Assembly (NCBI RefSeq): GCF_900104475.1
Contig: NZ_FNJR01000009.1
Location: 81,697 to 145,696 of the forward strand
Source of the DNA: Actinopolyspora xinjiangensis
GTDB lineage: Bacteria; Actinomycetota; Actinomycetes; Mycobacteriales; Pseudonocardiaceae
Direction of reading: 5' to 3'
Length of the DNA stretch: 64,000 nt
The translations under genes were made by a program, and so were the position numbers. The notes under the pieces are model-generated. The model searched no databases. It was not told the DNA's origin and saw only the letters and a list, made by a program, of their open reading frames with translations. Positions 6,953 to 16,665 of the stretch are shown here, piece after piece (positions within the stretch are counted from its first letter, which is position 1; each line of letters starts with the position of its first letter).

Positions 6953-7528
6953 ATGCGATCCGCGACGAGCGCCGTGCTGACCGTACTCGCCCTGGCACTC
7001 GCGGCCCCCACCGCCGCACATGCCGAACCCGTCTCCGGTGACAGCTCCGACCGCGCGGTGGCACACGGGGTCTTCACCTCGTACCACGAAACGGCGGAAG
7101 CGATCACCTACGCGCCGGAGCCGGTGCCACCGGGGGCACGGATGGGTGTGTTCGCGAACGGCCTGCCGGACGAGCGCACCGCCGTGGTGGCTGTGGTCGA
7201 GGGGCTGCGGCCGAACCGCGCCTACGGTGCTCACGTACACACCCGTCCGTGCGGCCCCGAGGGCTCGGACGCCGGTCCGCACTTCCAGCAGGTTCCCGCT
7301 CCGGAAGGCGTCTCCGGCGATCCGACCTACGCCAACCCGCACAACGAGGTGTGGCTGGACTTCCGCACCGACGCGTCCGGTAACGCCGTGACCGGCGCCG
7401 TCGGTGACTGGACCCCGCACCGGGGCGAAGCGTCCTCGGTGGTGATCCACGAGCACCGCACCCGCACCTCCCCCGGAGTCGCCGGCGAGGCCGGTGCGCG
7501 GTTGGCCTGCCTGAACGTGCCGTTCTGA
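6953..7528 (+). CDS. sodC: Secreted Cu/Zn superoxide dismutase-like protein
   Basis: 191 residues from ATG 6953, which starts a clean signal peptide (MRSATSAVLTVLALALAAPT, AAHA) cleaved near residue 24; longer upstream starts would spoil it. The mature domain keeps SOD-type metal ligands: GAHVHTRPC (two His), GPHF, NPHNEVWLDF and VVIHEH, and two cysteines that may form the usual disulfide. The role would be removal of superoxide outside the cell. The loops differ from well-studied SodC, so catalysis is likely but not certain. Single gene, no obvious operon. Confidence 0.75.
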   Translation: MRSATSAVLTVLALALAAPTAAHAEPVSGDSSDRAVAHGVFTSYHETAEAITYAPEPVPPGARMGVFANGLPDERTAVVAVVEGLRPNRAYGAHVHTRPCGPEGSDAGPHFQQVPAPEGVSGDPTYANPHNEVWLDFRTDASGNAVTGAVGDWTPHRGEASSVVIHEHRTRTSPGVAGEAGARLACLNVPF

Positions 7529-7703
7529 ACGGTTCCCCGCACTTCCCGGAACGGTTCACCCGGACCGGCCGGCTCGGCCCCTTCGGACGAATCGATCGTG
7601 GGCCCGCTGGCCGGCCGCGTGTGTGCGTCCGGAGGCGCGCACGCCACCCCGGCCCTCCGCCGCCCGGTACTGATCGGTGGGAACCGGCACCGATAATGGA
7701 GGC

Positions 7704-8849
7704 ATGTCGCTCGCGTCAGCCACCGCACCGCTTAGGATCGGGCCGTATTCGGTCGATCCACCCGTGGTACTCGCTCCGATGGCGGGCATTACGAATCTCG
7801 CCTTCCGCAAGTTGTGCCGGGAGTACGGTAGTCGTGACTCGCTCTACGTCTGCGAGATGATCACCGCCCGCGCGGTCGTGGAGCGCAACGCGAAAACGCT
7901 GCGGATGATGAGCTTCGACGAGGGGGAGCACCCGCGTTCGATGCAGCTCTACGGCGTGGATCCGGCGACCATGGCCGAAGCGGTCAAGATCATCGTCGGG
8001 GAAGGCTGGGCCGACCACATCGACACGAACTGGGGTTGTCCGGTCGCCAAGGTGACCCGAAAGGGCGGCGGAGCGGCCCTGCCCTACAAGCGCAAGCTGT
8101 TCGGGGAGATCATCTCCGCCGCCGTCCGGGCCGCCGAGCCCGCCGGTGTCCCGGTCACGGCGAAGTTCCGGGTCGGGATCGACGACGAGCACACCACCCA
8201 CCTGGACGCGGGTCGTATCGCGGAGGAGGCCGGGGCGGCGGCCGTGGCTCTCCACGGCCGAACGGCTGCCCAGCGGTACTCCGGGACCGCGGACTGGGAG
8301 CGGATCGCCCGGTTGAAGGAAACCGTGCGCGGCATCCCGGTGCTGGGCAACGGTGACATCTTCCGGGCGGCGGACGCCCGGAAAATGATGGACAGCACCG
8401 GCTGTGACGGTGTCGTCGTCGGACGCGGCTGCCTGGGGAGGCCGTGGCTGTTCCGGGAACTGCACGCCGAGCTGCGGGGCGAGCCGATCCCCGAACCTCC
8501 CGATCTCGGCGAGATCCGGGGAATCGTCTACCGGCACGCCTGTCTGCTGACCGAGCTCATGGGGGAGGAGAAGGCGCTGCGTGACCTGCGCAAGCACATG
8601 TCGTGGTACTTCATGGGCTTCCCCGTGGGCTCGGAGCTCCGGCGCAGGCTCGGCGTGGTCACCACCCTCGACGAGCTGGCAGGGCTGTTGGATCAGCTCG
8701 ATCCGGAGGTTCCCTTCCCCGCCGAGGCGGAGGGACCGCGCGGTAGGCAGGGTTCCCCGGGCAAGGTGGCGTTGCCCGAGGGATGGCTGGACGACCCGGA
8801 GGACAACTCGGTTCCGGTCGGCGCGGACATGGACCACAGCGGGGGTTGA
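7704..8849 (+). CDS. dusB: tRNA-dihydrouridine synthase
   Basis: 381 residues from ATG 7704, preceded by TGGAGG. FMN enzyme that reduces uridine in the tRNA D-loop. Seen: an N-terminal PVVLAPMAGITNLAFRKLC motif, NWGCPVAKVTRKGGGAAL with the catalytic cysteine, ALHGRTAAQRY, and GNGDIFRAADA with VVGRGCLGRPWLF for the flavin phosphate. Length is normal for DusB/Nifr3. The TGA stop overlaps the TTG start of the lipoprotein gene, indicating translational coupling. The Mycobacterium counterpart (Rv0823c) also sits next to an LCP gene and phoU. Confidence 0.93.
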   Translation: MSLASATAPLRIGPYSVDPPVVLAPMAGITNLAFRKLCREYGSRDSLYVCEMITARAVVERNAKTLRMMSFDEGEHPRSMQLYGVDPATMAEAVKIIVGEGWADHIDTNWGCPVAKVTRKGGGAALPYKRKLFGEIISAAVRAAEPAGVPVTAKFRVGIDDEHTTHLDAGRIAEEAGAAAVALHGRTAAQRYSGTADWERIARLKETVRGIPVLGNGDIFRAADARKMMDSTGCDGVVVGRGCLGRPWLFRELHAELRGEPIPEPPDLGEIRGIVYRHACLLTELMGEEKALRDLRKHMSWYFMGFPVGSELRRRLGVVTTLDELAGLLDQLDPEVPFPAEAEGPRGRQGSPGKVALPEGWLDDPEDNSVPVGADMDHSGG

Positions 8850-9304
8850 TCCGCCCACGTCGCGGCTTGGCGCCGCTCGTCTGCTCGCTGTCACTGCCGG
8901 TGCTGTTCGGCTGCCTGGCCGGGGACCGGCCCGTCGGCACGTCGTACTCGTGGGAGGCGGGCCCCGTTCGCTCGGTCACGGCCTACTTCAGGGCCAACAA
9001 CGCGGCGGCCCGACTCGGTCCGGAGGAGCAGCGAGTCTTCCTGCGCCGTACCCAGCACCCCGACTACCGTGACTCGTCTTGCTCACTGGACGGGATGACG
9101 GTCACGGCGGAACCCGCACCGGCGACCCTGCGCCCCGACGGTGAGTTCACCGTGGCAGGCGATCGGCCACGGGGAAGTGTGTGGGTCATCGGCGTGGAGG
9201 TCACGGTACGCCGGAACGGGGCGATCGTCGGTAGGCAACTCGGTTCACAACACCTGGTCAGGCTCGGTGGTCAGTGGTACGGCTTCGCGCCCTGCCCCCG
9301 TTGA
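8846..9304 (+). CDS. Putative lipoprotein
   Basis: TTG 8846 overlaps the dusB stop and yields a 152-residue protein. It begins RPRRGLAPLVCSLSLPVLFGC, a basic stretch, hydrophobic core and lipobox (LFGC) with the lipidated cysteine near residue 24. The mature part is small and mixed, with two further cysteines (SSCSLDG and APCPR) that could form a disulfide. The family is not recognised. TTG 8867 is an alternative start that keeps the lipobox. Likely a cell-surface protein. Confidence 0.65.
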   Translation: MIRPRRGLAPLVCSLSLPVLFGCLAGDRPVGTSYSWEAGPVRSVTAYFRANNAAARLGPEEQRVFLRRTQHPDYRDSSCSLDGMTVTAEPAPATLRPDGEFTVAGDRPRGSVWVIGVEVTVRRNGAIVGRQLGSQHLVRLGGQWYGFAPCPR

Positions 9305-9602
9305 ACCACACGACGTCACAACGCTCTGTCTTCGTTTCGCCACGATGCGTCATCGCGTGAAAACGTGTTGAATCGCGGGTGAGGCCCGGAGTTCCTCACA
9401 CGGTTCGAGTGGCGAGTGGCAAGCGACGGCACGGGCGGACACCGGAGCGGTCGGACATCCCGGGGACGGAGCCGGACGATCGCCCATCCCGATCCGTCCT
9501 CGCGACTCGGGTACGCCGGTTGAGCGAATTCAGCTCCGGTTGAGCGGGACCGGCTCAAGCGAGGCGGCTCACCCGACGACACCAGTACGGGAGGTGAGTG
9601 CG

Positions 9603-10481
9603 ATGTCCGGACTTCGCGACGGCATTGCCAGGTCGGAGACCTGGCGGGAGGAAGCCGCCAGAGCCCGGCCGCACGACCTTCCCTGTACCGAGCACACCAC
9701 GGGCAGGCACTACGCGACGGACCCCGCCACGGTCACCGGGCTGGCCGAGCTGCACGAGGCCATCGCGGAGTTGCTCGCCTCGCGCGGACGTTGGCAACAG
9801 GCCTACCACCACCTGCGGGCCGCGCTGGACCTGCGTAACAGTGAGCTGGCCCCACCGGTGCCGGAACAACTGCGGCACGAGGTGAACTGGCTGCGCCGCG
9901 AGCACGCCCGTGCCAGAGAGCAGAGCCTGCGCGACACGTTGACCGGCGGCTACAACCGTCGTTACCTGGACGAACGACTCACGAACCTGCTGAGCGAGAC
10001 CACCGGCGGACTCGGCATCGCCCTGGTGGATCTGGACTGGTTCAAACAGGTCAACGACACTTTCGGACACGTGCTCGGCGACCGCGTGTTGCAGCGTGTC
10101 GCCGAATTACTACAGGAAGAGCTTCCCACAGGAGGATTCTGCGCGCGTTACGGCGGAGAGGAATTCGTACTGGTGCTGCCGGACACCACCGCGACGGGCG
10201 CTGTTTCACTGTGCGAACGGACCAGGCTGCGGATAGCGAACTTTCCGTGGCGACGAGTGGCCCACGGGCTTCGAATAAGCGTGAGCATCGGATTGACCTA
10301 CGACCCTCGGGACGAGAGGCCGGATGCGTCCACCAGTACGGAGCAGAAAATTCTCGGTGCGGACGTGTTGCTCTACGCGGCCAAACAGGCGGGGCGGAAC
10401 GTGGTCGCCTACCGCGAGGGAGGTGAGGTCCGCTTGACGGGAATTACCAGGGAATCCGAATCGTCACAGCAGGGCTACTGA
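9603..10481 (+). CDS. Diguanylate cyclase (GGDEF domain)
   Basis: 292 residues from ATG 9603, spaced correctly from GGGAGG. Residues 1-115 are helical and TPR-like (GLAELHEAIAELLASRGRW, QQAYHHLRAALDLRN), then a short coiled-coil signalling helix leads to a complete GGDEF domain: DTLTGGYNRRYLDERL, VDLDWFKQVNDTFGH and the active-site RYGGEEF. It should make cyclic di-GMP from two GTP. No RxxD inhibitory motif stands at the usual place before GGEEF. No membrane segment is seen, so it is cytoplasmic. It matters because the c-di-GMP-dependent anti-sigma factor RsiG is also encoded in this window. Confidence 0.9.
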   Translation: MSGLRDGIARSETWREEAARARPHDLPCTEHTTGRHYATDPATVTGLAELHEAIAELLASRGRWQQAYHHLRAALDLRNSELAPPVPEQLRHEVNWLRREHARAREQSLRDTLTGGYNRRYLDERLTNLLSETTGGLGIALVDLDWFKQVNDTFGHVLGDRVLQRVAELLQEELPTGGFCARYGGEEFVLVLPDTTATGAVSLCERTRLRIANFPWRRVAHGLRISVSIGLTYDPRDERPDASTSTEQKILGADVLLYAAKQAGRNVVAYREGGEVRLTGITRESESSQQGY

Positions 10482-10729
10482 AAGCGACCACTTCGGATCA
10501 GGGGACTTTCGGGGCGACATCGCTGATCCGACCGGGCGAGCACGCGTTGTGATTTATCCGACATAACACGGTTGTGCCGTGCACTGATTGTGAAGAATCC
10601 GGCGCCGCTATCGTCAGTCCGGGCGATCAGCCGTAGCATCTTGACCAAGTCTGGCGATACAGCTTCGGGGGTGGGGGTCGCCAACCGTCCGAATGAACGC
10701 TAATGACAGCAAGGTGGGAGGGAACACGG

Positions 10730-13612
10730 GTGCCGGATAATCCCCGCCAAGGCAGTTCGGGGCACCAAAGTTCCCACTCGGAGTGGGCCCGTCCTGGCGA
10801 CGAGACCGGAAACGAGGCCGAAACCGGCAAACGTGCCGCTTCGCGCAGGCGTAGAAGGGCGCTGGGGGACGACGGAACCGGCGGCACCCGCGTCGGCGAT
10901 CTGCTGTCCAGGCACGGCAAGGGAAAGACCCAGACCACCGGTTCCCACCGAAAGATCGAAGCGGACGAATCGGGGTTCGTCCCACCGGAAGGGGCTCACG
11001 GTTCCCACGCCGCTCCGAACCAGCCACCCTCGGAACCGACCGAGCGCCCCGCCGTCGACCCCACACCGGAGGCTCCGGCGCACGACGACGGCGCACACGC
11101 CCCCGGCCGCCGCGCACGACGCAGGCGCCGGGCACGGGAGGAGCAGGAGCACGGGGGGACTCGACAGCCCCCTGCCGAACAGACACAGTGGCGAATCCCG
11201 AGCGGCGCGGACTCCTCTCGGGAAGCGGAGGGTGGAATCGGTTCCGCCCCGGTTCCTCCGGTCGAGAACGACGACACCGCGCGAATAGCCCCGGTGGGCG
11301 ACGTTTCCCTGGGTCCGCCCCCCCCTTCGGGAGACGACACAGTACGCCCCTCCCCAGAGGAGACCGCACCGACCTCCTCACACACCTACCCGATCGCGCC
11401 GCCCTCACCCCCTCGGGAAGCAGGATTCCCTTCGGGCTCCGCCGAGAAGGCGGGCGGGGACAGCGGGGACCGCACCCGTCCGAGTCAGCCGGTGAGTGCG
11501 GTACCGAACCGGGACGTGCCGCCGTCCGCGTCGCCCGCTCCGCCATCGGGAACCACGTCCGAGGAACCCACCGCGCAGCACCCCCCCGTGCGGGGCGAAG
11601 TGTCGCCGCCCCACGCCGCCCTCCCGGCGGAGGAGGCACGGCGGAAGGCCCAACGGGACGAACCCCGGCCCCAGGACTCGGCCACCCCTCCGGCCACGGA
11701 GGCCGTGCTCGACGGGAGCACCCGTGCGGCGACTCCGCTGCCGGAGTCGGCGACGCGGAGCGACATCGCCCCCCCGAGGGGGACTTCCGGAAGTGAGGCG
11801 GAGAACGGAGCGGAGGCGCGGCCTGAGGAGAACTCCGAAGCCGCCCCGCACGCGGCACCGGAGGGTTCCTCCGACTCGGAACAAGAGAACTCCGAGGAGG
11901 CGTCGGACGACGAGGCCAGCGCCGCCATCGACGCGACGTTGGCCCGCTTCTCCGCCGTGCACGACGAGCTCGCGGCCGAGGAGGAGAAGCGCCGCAAGAA
12001 GTACGCCTGGCTGCTGGGCGACCGCAAGGAGCCCGAACCGGGTCAGGACATGCCGTTCGACTTCGCCGAGGACCGCGACGCGAACTCCTCCCGGGTGGAG
12101 TGGCGCAGGAGCAAGCGCCGCAGACGAACGCGGACGCTGGCCCGGGTGGCCGCCGTGGTCGCCGCCGTTGTCGTGTTCGTCACGACCGGAGTCGGCTGGG
12201 GCAGCAAGACGTGGTTGGACGCGAGCTTCAACCGGATTTCCGCGCTGGATCAGCAGTCCCAGGCCATCGAGGACGCGCACCTGCAGGAAGGAGACCTGAA
12301 CTTCCTGCTGATCGGTTCGGACACCCGCCAGGGCGCGAAGGCCGGGGACGACATCGGCACCGCCGAAGGGGTTCCGGGTGCGCGCTCGGACACCACCATG
12401 ATCGCGCACATCCCCGCCGACCGGAGTCGCGTGGTTATCGTGTCGATCCCGCGTGACCTGGAAATCGACATCCAGGCCGACACCTGCAGGAAGTGGGACT
12501 CCGCCACCGGGAAGTACACCGACAGCACTGTTCCTCCCCTGGAGAACGTCAAGTTCAACACCGCTTTCGGGGAGGGCGGCCCCGCCTGTGTGACCAAGCA
12601 GGTGCAGCAACTCTCCGGACTCAAGATCAGCAGCTTCCTGGGGATCAACTTCCAGGGCTTCAAGTCCATGGTCGAGGCGGTCGGTGGTGTCCGGGTCTGC
12701 ACCAACAAGCCGATGATCGACGAGGAGCTGGGGACCATCCTCGCGACGGCGGGATGGCACGACCTCGGTCCTCAGCAGGCGCTGGAGTACGTCAGGGCGC
12801 GCAAGCTGGTCAACGACCCGACGGCGGACTACGGCCGCATGGAACGGCAGCAGTTGTTCCTCAGCGCGTTGTTACGCAAGATGACCTCGGCGAACGTGCT
12901 GCTCAATCCCAGCAAGCTCGCGAACCTGGCCAACGCCGTCATCGCCAACACCTTCGGTGACAATGTCGACAGCGACAAGCTGATCGCGCTGGGCAAGTCG
13001 TTGGACGGGCTCGACCCGAAGAAGGTCACCTTCGTGACCATCCCCACCACGGGGACCGCCAACTCCCGGGGCAACGAGGTACTGGCGAAGTCCAGGGCGC
13101 ACTCGCTGTTTCGCGCCATCATCGAGGACGTCCCGATCCATTCTCCTGACGAGCAGCAGAGCGGACAGGGTTCGGAAGGGGCCTCGGCGAACACCTCGCC
13201 CATGGCGTTCTCGCAGGAGGGCCAGGCGTCGGACGCCGCGAAGCCGGAACCGTCCGAGGTGAGCGTGACGGTGCTCAACAGCACCGCGCGCAGCGGCTTG
13301 GCGAGCGACACCGCGAGCGAACTGCGCGGGTTCGGTTTCGGAATCGGCACTCTCGGAAACCTGGAATCACCGCTGGAGCGGACGGTTATTCGCTACTCGG
13401 AGCCGAACAAGCAGCAGGCGCAGCTGCTGGCCTCCGCCGTGCCTTCGGCCGAGCTCGTGGCCGACCAGTCGGTGGGGGAAGGTGTGCGGCTGGAACTGGG
13501 CACCGATTTCGACAACCGAATCCGCCAGCCGGACAGTGGTGACGTGGACGTTCCGGAGGGCCTGTCGACCGTCAACGCGGGTGAGGACAAGTGCGGCGGC
13601 GTCAACGGCTGA
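10730..13612 (+). CDS. LytR-CpsA-Psr (LCP) family cell-wall glycopolymer ligase with a very long N-terminal tail
   Basis: GTG 10730 is preceded by GGGAGG; ATG 10703 is an upstream alternative. About 960 residues. The first 470 are charged and low-complexity, rich in Pro, Glu, Ser and Arg, presumably disordered in the cytoplasm. A basic stop-transfer and one membrane helix follow (ARVAAVVAAVVVFVTTGVGW, about 475-495). The LCP domain (about 525-690) shows LLIGSDTRQG, SDTTMIAHIP, SIPRDLEI and LEYVRARK, and a LytR_C domain is at about 842-927 (SVTVLNSTARSGLA). LCP enzymes attach polymers such as arabinogalactan to peptidoglycan. Ortholog of the Rv0822c position; the tail is exceptionally long. 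Confidence 0.88.
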   Translation: MPDNPRQGSSGHQSSHSEWARPGDETGNEAETGKRAASRRRRRALGDDGTGGTRVGDLLSRHGKGKTQTTGSHRKIEADESGFVPPEGAHGSHAAPNQPPSEPTERPAVDPTPEAPAHDDGAHAPGRRARRRRRAREEQEHGGTRQPPAEQTQWRIPSGADSSREAEGGIGSAPVPPVENDDTARIAPVGDVSLGPPPPSGDDTVRPSPEETAPTSSHTYPIAPPSPPREAGFPSGSAEKAGGDSGDRTRPSQPVSAVPNRDVPPSASPAPPSGTTSEEPTAQHPPVRGEVSPPHAALPAEEARRKAQRDEPRPQDSATPPATEAVLDGSTRAATPLPESATRSDIAPPRGTSGSEAENGAEARPEENSEAAPHAAPEGSSDSEQENSEEASDDEASAAIDATLARFSAVHDELAAEEEKRRKKYAWLLGDRKEPEPGQDMPFDFAEDRDANSSRVEWRRSKRRRRTRTLARVAAVVAAVVVFVTTGVGWGSKTWLDASFNRISALDQQSQAIEDAHLQEGDLNFLLIGSDTRQGAKAGDDIGTAEGVPGARSDTTMIAHIPADRSRVVIVSIPRDLEIDIQADTCRKWDSATGKYTDSTVPPLENVKFNTAFGEGGPACVTKQVQQLSGLKISSFLGINFQGFKSMVEAVGGVRVCTNKPMIDEELGTILATAGWHDLGPQQALEYVRARKLVNDPTADYGRMERQQLFLSALLRKMTSANVLLNPSKLANLANAVIANTFGDNVDSDKLIALGKSLDGLDPKKVTFVTIPTTGTANSRGNEVLAKSRAHSLFRAIIEDVPIHSPDEQQSGQGSEGASANTSPMAFSQEGQASDAAKPEPSEVSVTVLNSTARSGLASDTASELRGFGFGIGTLGNLESPLERTVIRYSEPNKQQAQLLASAVPSAELVADQSVGEGVRLELGTDFDNRIRQPDSGDVDVPEGLSTVNAGEDKCGGVNG

Positions 13613-13706
13613 CCGGGGCGGCGACCGCGCCTGTACCGACGGTGGTTGACCGAACGTGACCCCCACCGAACGGGCGGTGGTCCGTTCGAATGAGAAATCA
13701 AGCCGC

Positions 13707-13728
13707 GTTCACCGCTGGTTAACCGCCG
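13707..13728 (+). promoter_or_regulatory. Putative PHO box upstream of phoU
   Basis: Two adjacent 11-bp units, GTTCACCGCTG and GTTAACCGCCG, match the direct-repeat form of actinobacterial PhoP sites. They end 40 bases before the phoU ATG. Confidence 0.65.
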
Positions 13729-13768
13729 GGAACCCTACGCAACACCCCCACGAAGTAGGCTGGATGCC

Positions 13769-14425
13769 ATGCGTGAGGTCTATCAGGAACAGCTCGACAA
13801 GCTCGCCGACGAGCTCGCCGCGATGTCGACCATGGTCGGCAACGCGATGGAGCAGGCCACCACGGCGCTGCTGGGAGCGGACCTGTCACTGGCCGAACAG
13901 GTCATCGACGACGACATGAAGGTCGACGAGGCGCGGGCGCGCTGCGAGGAGCACGCCTTCGGGCTGCTGGCGCTGCAGGCACCGGTCGCGGGTGATCTGC
14001 GTACCGTGATCTCGACGATCCACGCCGCGGAGAGCCTGGAGCGGATGGGCGACCTCGCGCTACACGTGGCCAAGGCCGCGAGGCGCAGGCACCCGCAGCC
14101 CGTGCTGCCGGAGGACGTGAAGACCTACTTCTCCCAGATGGGGCAGGTCGCGGTCAAGCTCGCGAACCGGCTGAACCAGATCCTGCGCACCCAGGACGTG
14201 CAGCAGGCGCGGGACCTGGAGGTCGACGACGACGAGATGGACGACCTGCACCGTCACCTGTTCAGCGTGGTCATGGGGTCCGAGTGGTCGCACGGCGTCT
14301 CGGCGGCCGTGGACATCACCCTGCTGGGGAGGTTCTACGAGCGTTTCGCCGACCACGCGGTGTCGGTGGCGCGACGGATCATCTACGTGGTAACCGGAAC
14401 CATGCCGAACAGTGACCGTCCGTGA
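13769..14425 (+). CDS. phoU: Phosphate signalling protein PhoU
   Basis: 218 residues, all helical, made of two PhoU three-helix repeats. The first carries DEARARCEEHAFGLLALQAP and ESLERMGDLALHVAK, the second DEMDDLHRHLF and FYERFADHAVSVARRI; the acidic E-x-x-x-D patterns bind metal clusters. PhoU couples the PstSCAB transporter to the phosphate sensor kinase and keeps the response off when phosphate is plentiful. The pst genes lie 1.4 kb away on the opposite strand. A PHO box upstream suggests that PhoP controls it. Confidence 0.93.
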   Translation: MREVYQEQLDKLADELAAMSTMVGNAMEQATTALLGADLSLAEQVIDDDMKVDEARARCEEHAFGLLALQAPVAGDLRTVISTIHAAESLERMGDLALHVAKAARRRHPQPVLPEDVKTYFSQMGQVAVKLANRLNQILRTQDVQQARDLEVDDDEMDDLHRHLFSVVMGSEWSHGVSAAVDITLLGRFYERFADHAVSVARRIIYVVTGTMPNSDRP

Positions 14426-14597
14426 TCAGAAATCCTCCATCTGATCCTTCTTTCGGTCAGAGTGGAAAGACGTTTCCGGCGGGGTCGTCACTCCGAGGCG
14501 AATGCACTCGAACAGCACTCAACCCGATCGAGTGAACACTATTATTAGTCGGCGTTGACGACGGCCGTTCGCGGCGGCGGTGTGCGAGGCTGCCGAC

Positions 14598-15455
14598 GTG
14601 AGTAAGAGTCCTACCGTTCACCGCAGACGTCTGGGCAGCGAACTCCGCAAGTTGCGTGAGGCCGCGCAACGGACCCACCGCGAGGTCGCGGCCCACCTGG
14701 ATTGCTCACAGGGCAAGATCAGCCAGATCGAACTCGGCCGTGTCCCGGTTCGCACCGCCGATGTCCGGCTCATGGCCGAGTTCTACGGTTCGAGTACCGA
14801 ACAGGTCACCACCCTGCTCGAACTGGCCGAGGGGTCCAAGAAGCGCGGCTGGTGGCAGGCCTACCCCAGCACCGCGCGCCGGAACGGTTTCGACACGTAC
14901 CTGGGGCTGGAAACGGCCGCTACCGCCGTCAGCACGTTCGGGGCTGATCCGCTCCCGGAGTTACTGCAGACCGAGGAGTACGGTTCCGCGCTGCTGACGA
15001 CCGAGCGCGACGCCATAACCGAGGACGAGGTCTCGGAACGGCTCACCGTCACGGCGATCCGGCAGCAGCGGCTGCTGGGGGACCAACCACTGGAGCTGTA
15101 CTCGGTGCTGGACGAGTCCGCGCTGCGGCGCACCGTCGGAGGCCGGCGGGCGATGCGCGCCCAGCTGGAGCACCTGGTGCTGATGAGCTACCGACGCAAC
15201 GTGACGATTCGGGTACTGCCCTTCGACAGCGGGACGCACCCGCTGCTCGGCGACCGGGTGACCGCCTTCTCGTTCCGGGACACCGGCGACCCGCAGGTGG
15301 TGCACGTGGGAGACTCCACGAACTCTCGCTTCTGGGAGAAACCGGCCGAGACGGCCCCTTACCTGGCGGCTTTCGAACGGGTGTGCGCCCTGGCGCTGTC
15401 CCCGAAGGAATCGACGATGCTGATCTCGAGCATCGCGGACGAGCACCGCGAGTGA
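14598..15455 (+). CDS. XRE-family regulator with DUF5753
   Basis: GTG 14598 (MSKSPTVHRRRLG) has GAGG upstream; GTG 14580 would add six residues. 285 residues. The N-terminal HTH covers about 10-65 (LGSELRKLREAAQRT, CSQGKISQIELGRV); the remainder is the DUF5753 domain with PELLQTEEYGSALL and VTIRVLPFDSGTHPLLG. In actinomycetes such proteins usually pair with a small DUF397 protein; none follows here, unlike the pair at 48173-49245. It interrupts the conserved phoU-pst neighbourhood and is probably an acquired gene. Confidence 0.85.
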   Translation: MSKSPTVHRRRLGSELRKLREAAQRTHREVAAHLDCSQGKISQIELGRVPVRTADVRLMAEFYGSSTEQVTTLLELAEGSKKRGWWQAYPSTARRNGFDTYLGLETAATAVSTFGADPLPELLQTEEYGSALLTTERDAITEDEVSERLTVTAIRQQRLLGDQPLELYSVLDESALRRTVGGRRAMRAQLEHLVLMSYRRNVTIRVLPFDSGTHPLLGDRVTAFSFRDTGDPQVVHVGDSTNSRFWEKPAETAPYLAAFERVCALALSPKESTMLISSIADEHRE

Positions 15456-15737
15456 CCCGGCCCCGCGAGAGTTCCTCGCGGGCAGGACGACCACTACCGC
15501 CAACGAAAATCCGATCGGGATCCCGATACACGTTTCGGATTGCTCGGCTGTGAACTCAGCGGCTGTCCGGCGCTGCCGTATCCGTTCAGCCAATGACATC
15601 TCGCCGGTGGTCTGCGCGCTCCCAGCGCCGAAACACCCACTCACACAGCTCGCACCACCGCGATTCTCTTGAGTCGTCCCGGGCCCACCAGCCCGATCCT
15701 GACACTCCCGACCAGAACCCCCACCACACTCGCAGGA

Positions 15738-15837
15738 TTCTCCCGTGCGGCTCTCGTGAGGACGCCGGAGACGTGGCGTAGTACCTACCCGATGTCTCCG
15801 GAACCCGCGGCGAGAGCCGTGCCAGAGGTTCCGCCAC
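15738..15837. repeat. Dispersed palindromic element, copy 1
   Basis: About 100 bp, repeated at 21279-21377 and, inverted, at 63859-63957. Nested stems: outer CGGCTCTCG (15748-15756) with CGAGAGCCG (15811-15819), inner CCGGAGAC (15765-15772) with GTCTCCGG (15794-15801), and a GTAGTACCTACC centre. It lies between the converging XRE and pstB genes, where it could also end transcription. Confidence 0.8.
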
Positions 15838-15873
15838 CAGCACCGCCAGGCAGGCCAACCCGACACGGTCCCC

Positions 15874-16650
15874 TCAACCGAAGCGGCCGGAGATGTAGTC
15901 CTCGGTGGCCTTCTGGCTCGGGTTGGAGAAGATCTTGCCGGTCTCGCCGATCTCGACCAGCTGACCGGGCTCCCCCACTGCGGGCAGGTTGAAGAACGCC
16001 GTCTGATCGCTCACCCGCGCGGCCTGCTGCATGTTGTGCGTGACGATGACGATCGTGTAGTCCTTCTTCAGCTCCGCGATGAGGTCCTCGATCGCCAGCG
16101 TCGATATGGGGTCGAGCGCCGAGCAGGGCTCGTCCATCAGCAGCACGTCCGGCTGCACCGCGATGGCCCTGGCGATGCAGAGCCGCTGCTGCTGTCCACC
16201 GGAGAGCCCGCCACCCGGCTTGTTGAGCCGGTCCTTGACCTCCTCCCAGAGGTTGGCCCCGCGCAGCGAGCGCTCGGTGACCTCCTCCAGGCGCTTCTTG
16301 TCCTTGACGCCGGCCAGTTTCAGCCCCGCCACCACGTTGTCCCTGATCGACATGGTGGGGAACGGGTTGGCGCGCTGGAACACCATCCCGATGGTGCGGC
16401 GGACCTGGACCGGATCGACCCCCGGCGCGTACACGTTCTCCCCGTCGAGCAGCACGCTGCCCTCGACCCTGGAACCGGGAACCACCTCGTGCATCCGGTT
16501 CAACGCGCGCAGCACGGTGGACTTGCCGCAGCCGGAGGGGCCGATGAAGGCCGTCACGCTGCGGGCGTGCACCTGCAGCGTGACGTCGCGCACCGCGTGG
16601 AACTTATTGTAGTAGAGGTTGAGGTCTTTGATGTCGAGACGTTTGGCCAT
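15874..16650 (-). CDS. pstB: Phosphate ABC transporter ATP-binding protein PstB
   Basis: 258 residues. Complete ABC ATPase: Walker [10 protein letters not shown] (about 33-41), Q-loop, signature [14 protein letters not shown], Walker [13 protein letters not shown] and switch His in VTHNMQQA. It energises high-affinity phosphate uptake through PstC and PstA. Last gene of the pstSCAB operon, 15 bases after pstA. The N-terminal [20 protein letters not shown] is typical of PstB. Confidence 0.96.
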   Translation of the reverse strand: MAKRLDIKDLNLYYNKFHAVRDVTLQVHARSVTAFIGPSGCGKSTVLRALNRMHEVVPGSRVEGSVLLDGENVYAPGVDPVQVRRTIGMVFQRANPFPTMSIRDNVVAGLKLAGVKDKKRLEEVTERSLRGANLWEEVKDRLNKPGGGLSGGQQQRLCIARAIAVQPDVLLMDEPCSALDPISTLAIEDLIAELKKDYTIVIVTHNMQQAARVSDQTAFFNLPAVGEPGQLVEIGETGKIFSNPSQKATEDYISGRFG

Positions 16651-16665
16651 GGTTCGGCTACCGCC

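Noticed and set aside
5808-6980. 390-residue frame, Gln/Arg/His-rich, opposite the EamA gene
   Set aside because: Composition is typical of a shadow frame in high-GC DNA, without ribosome site or homology; the opposite strand carries a clear transporter.
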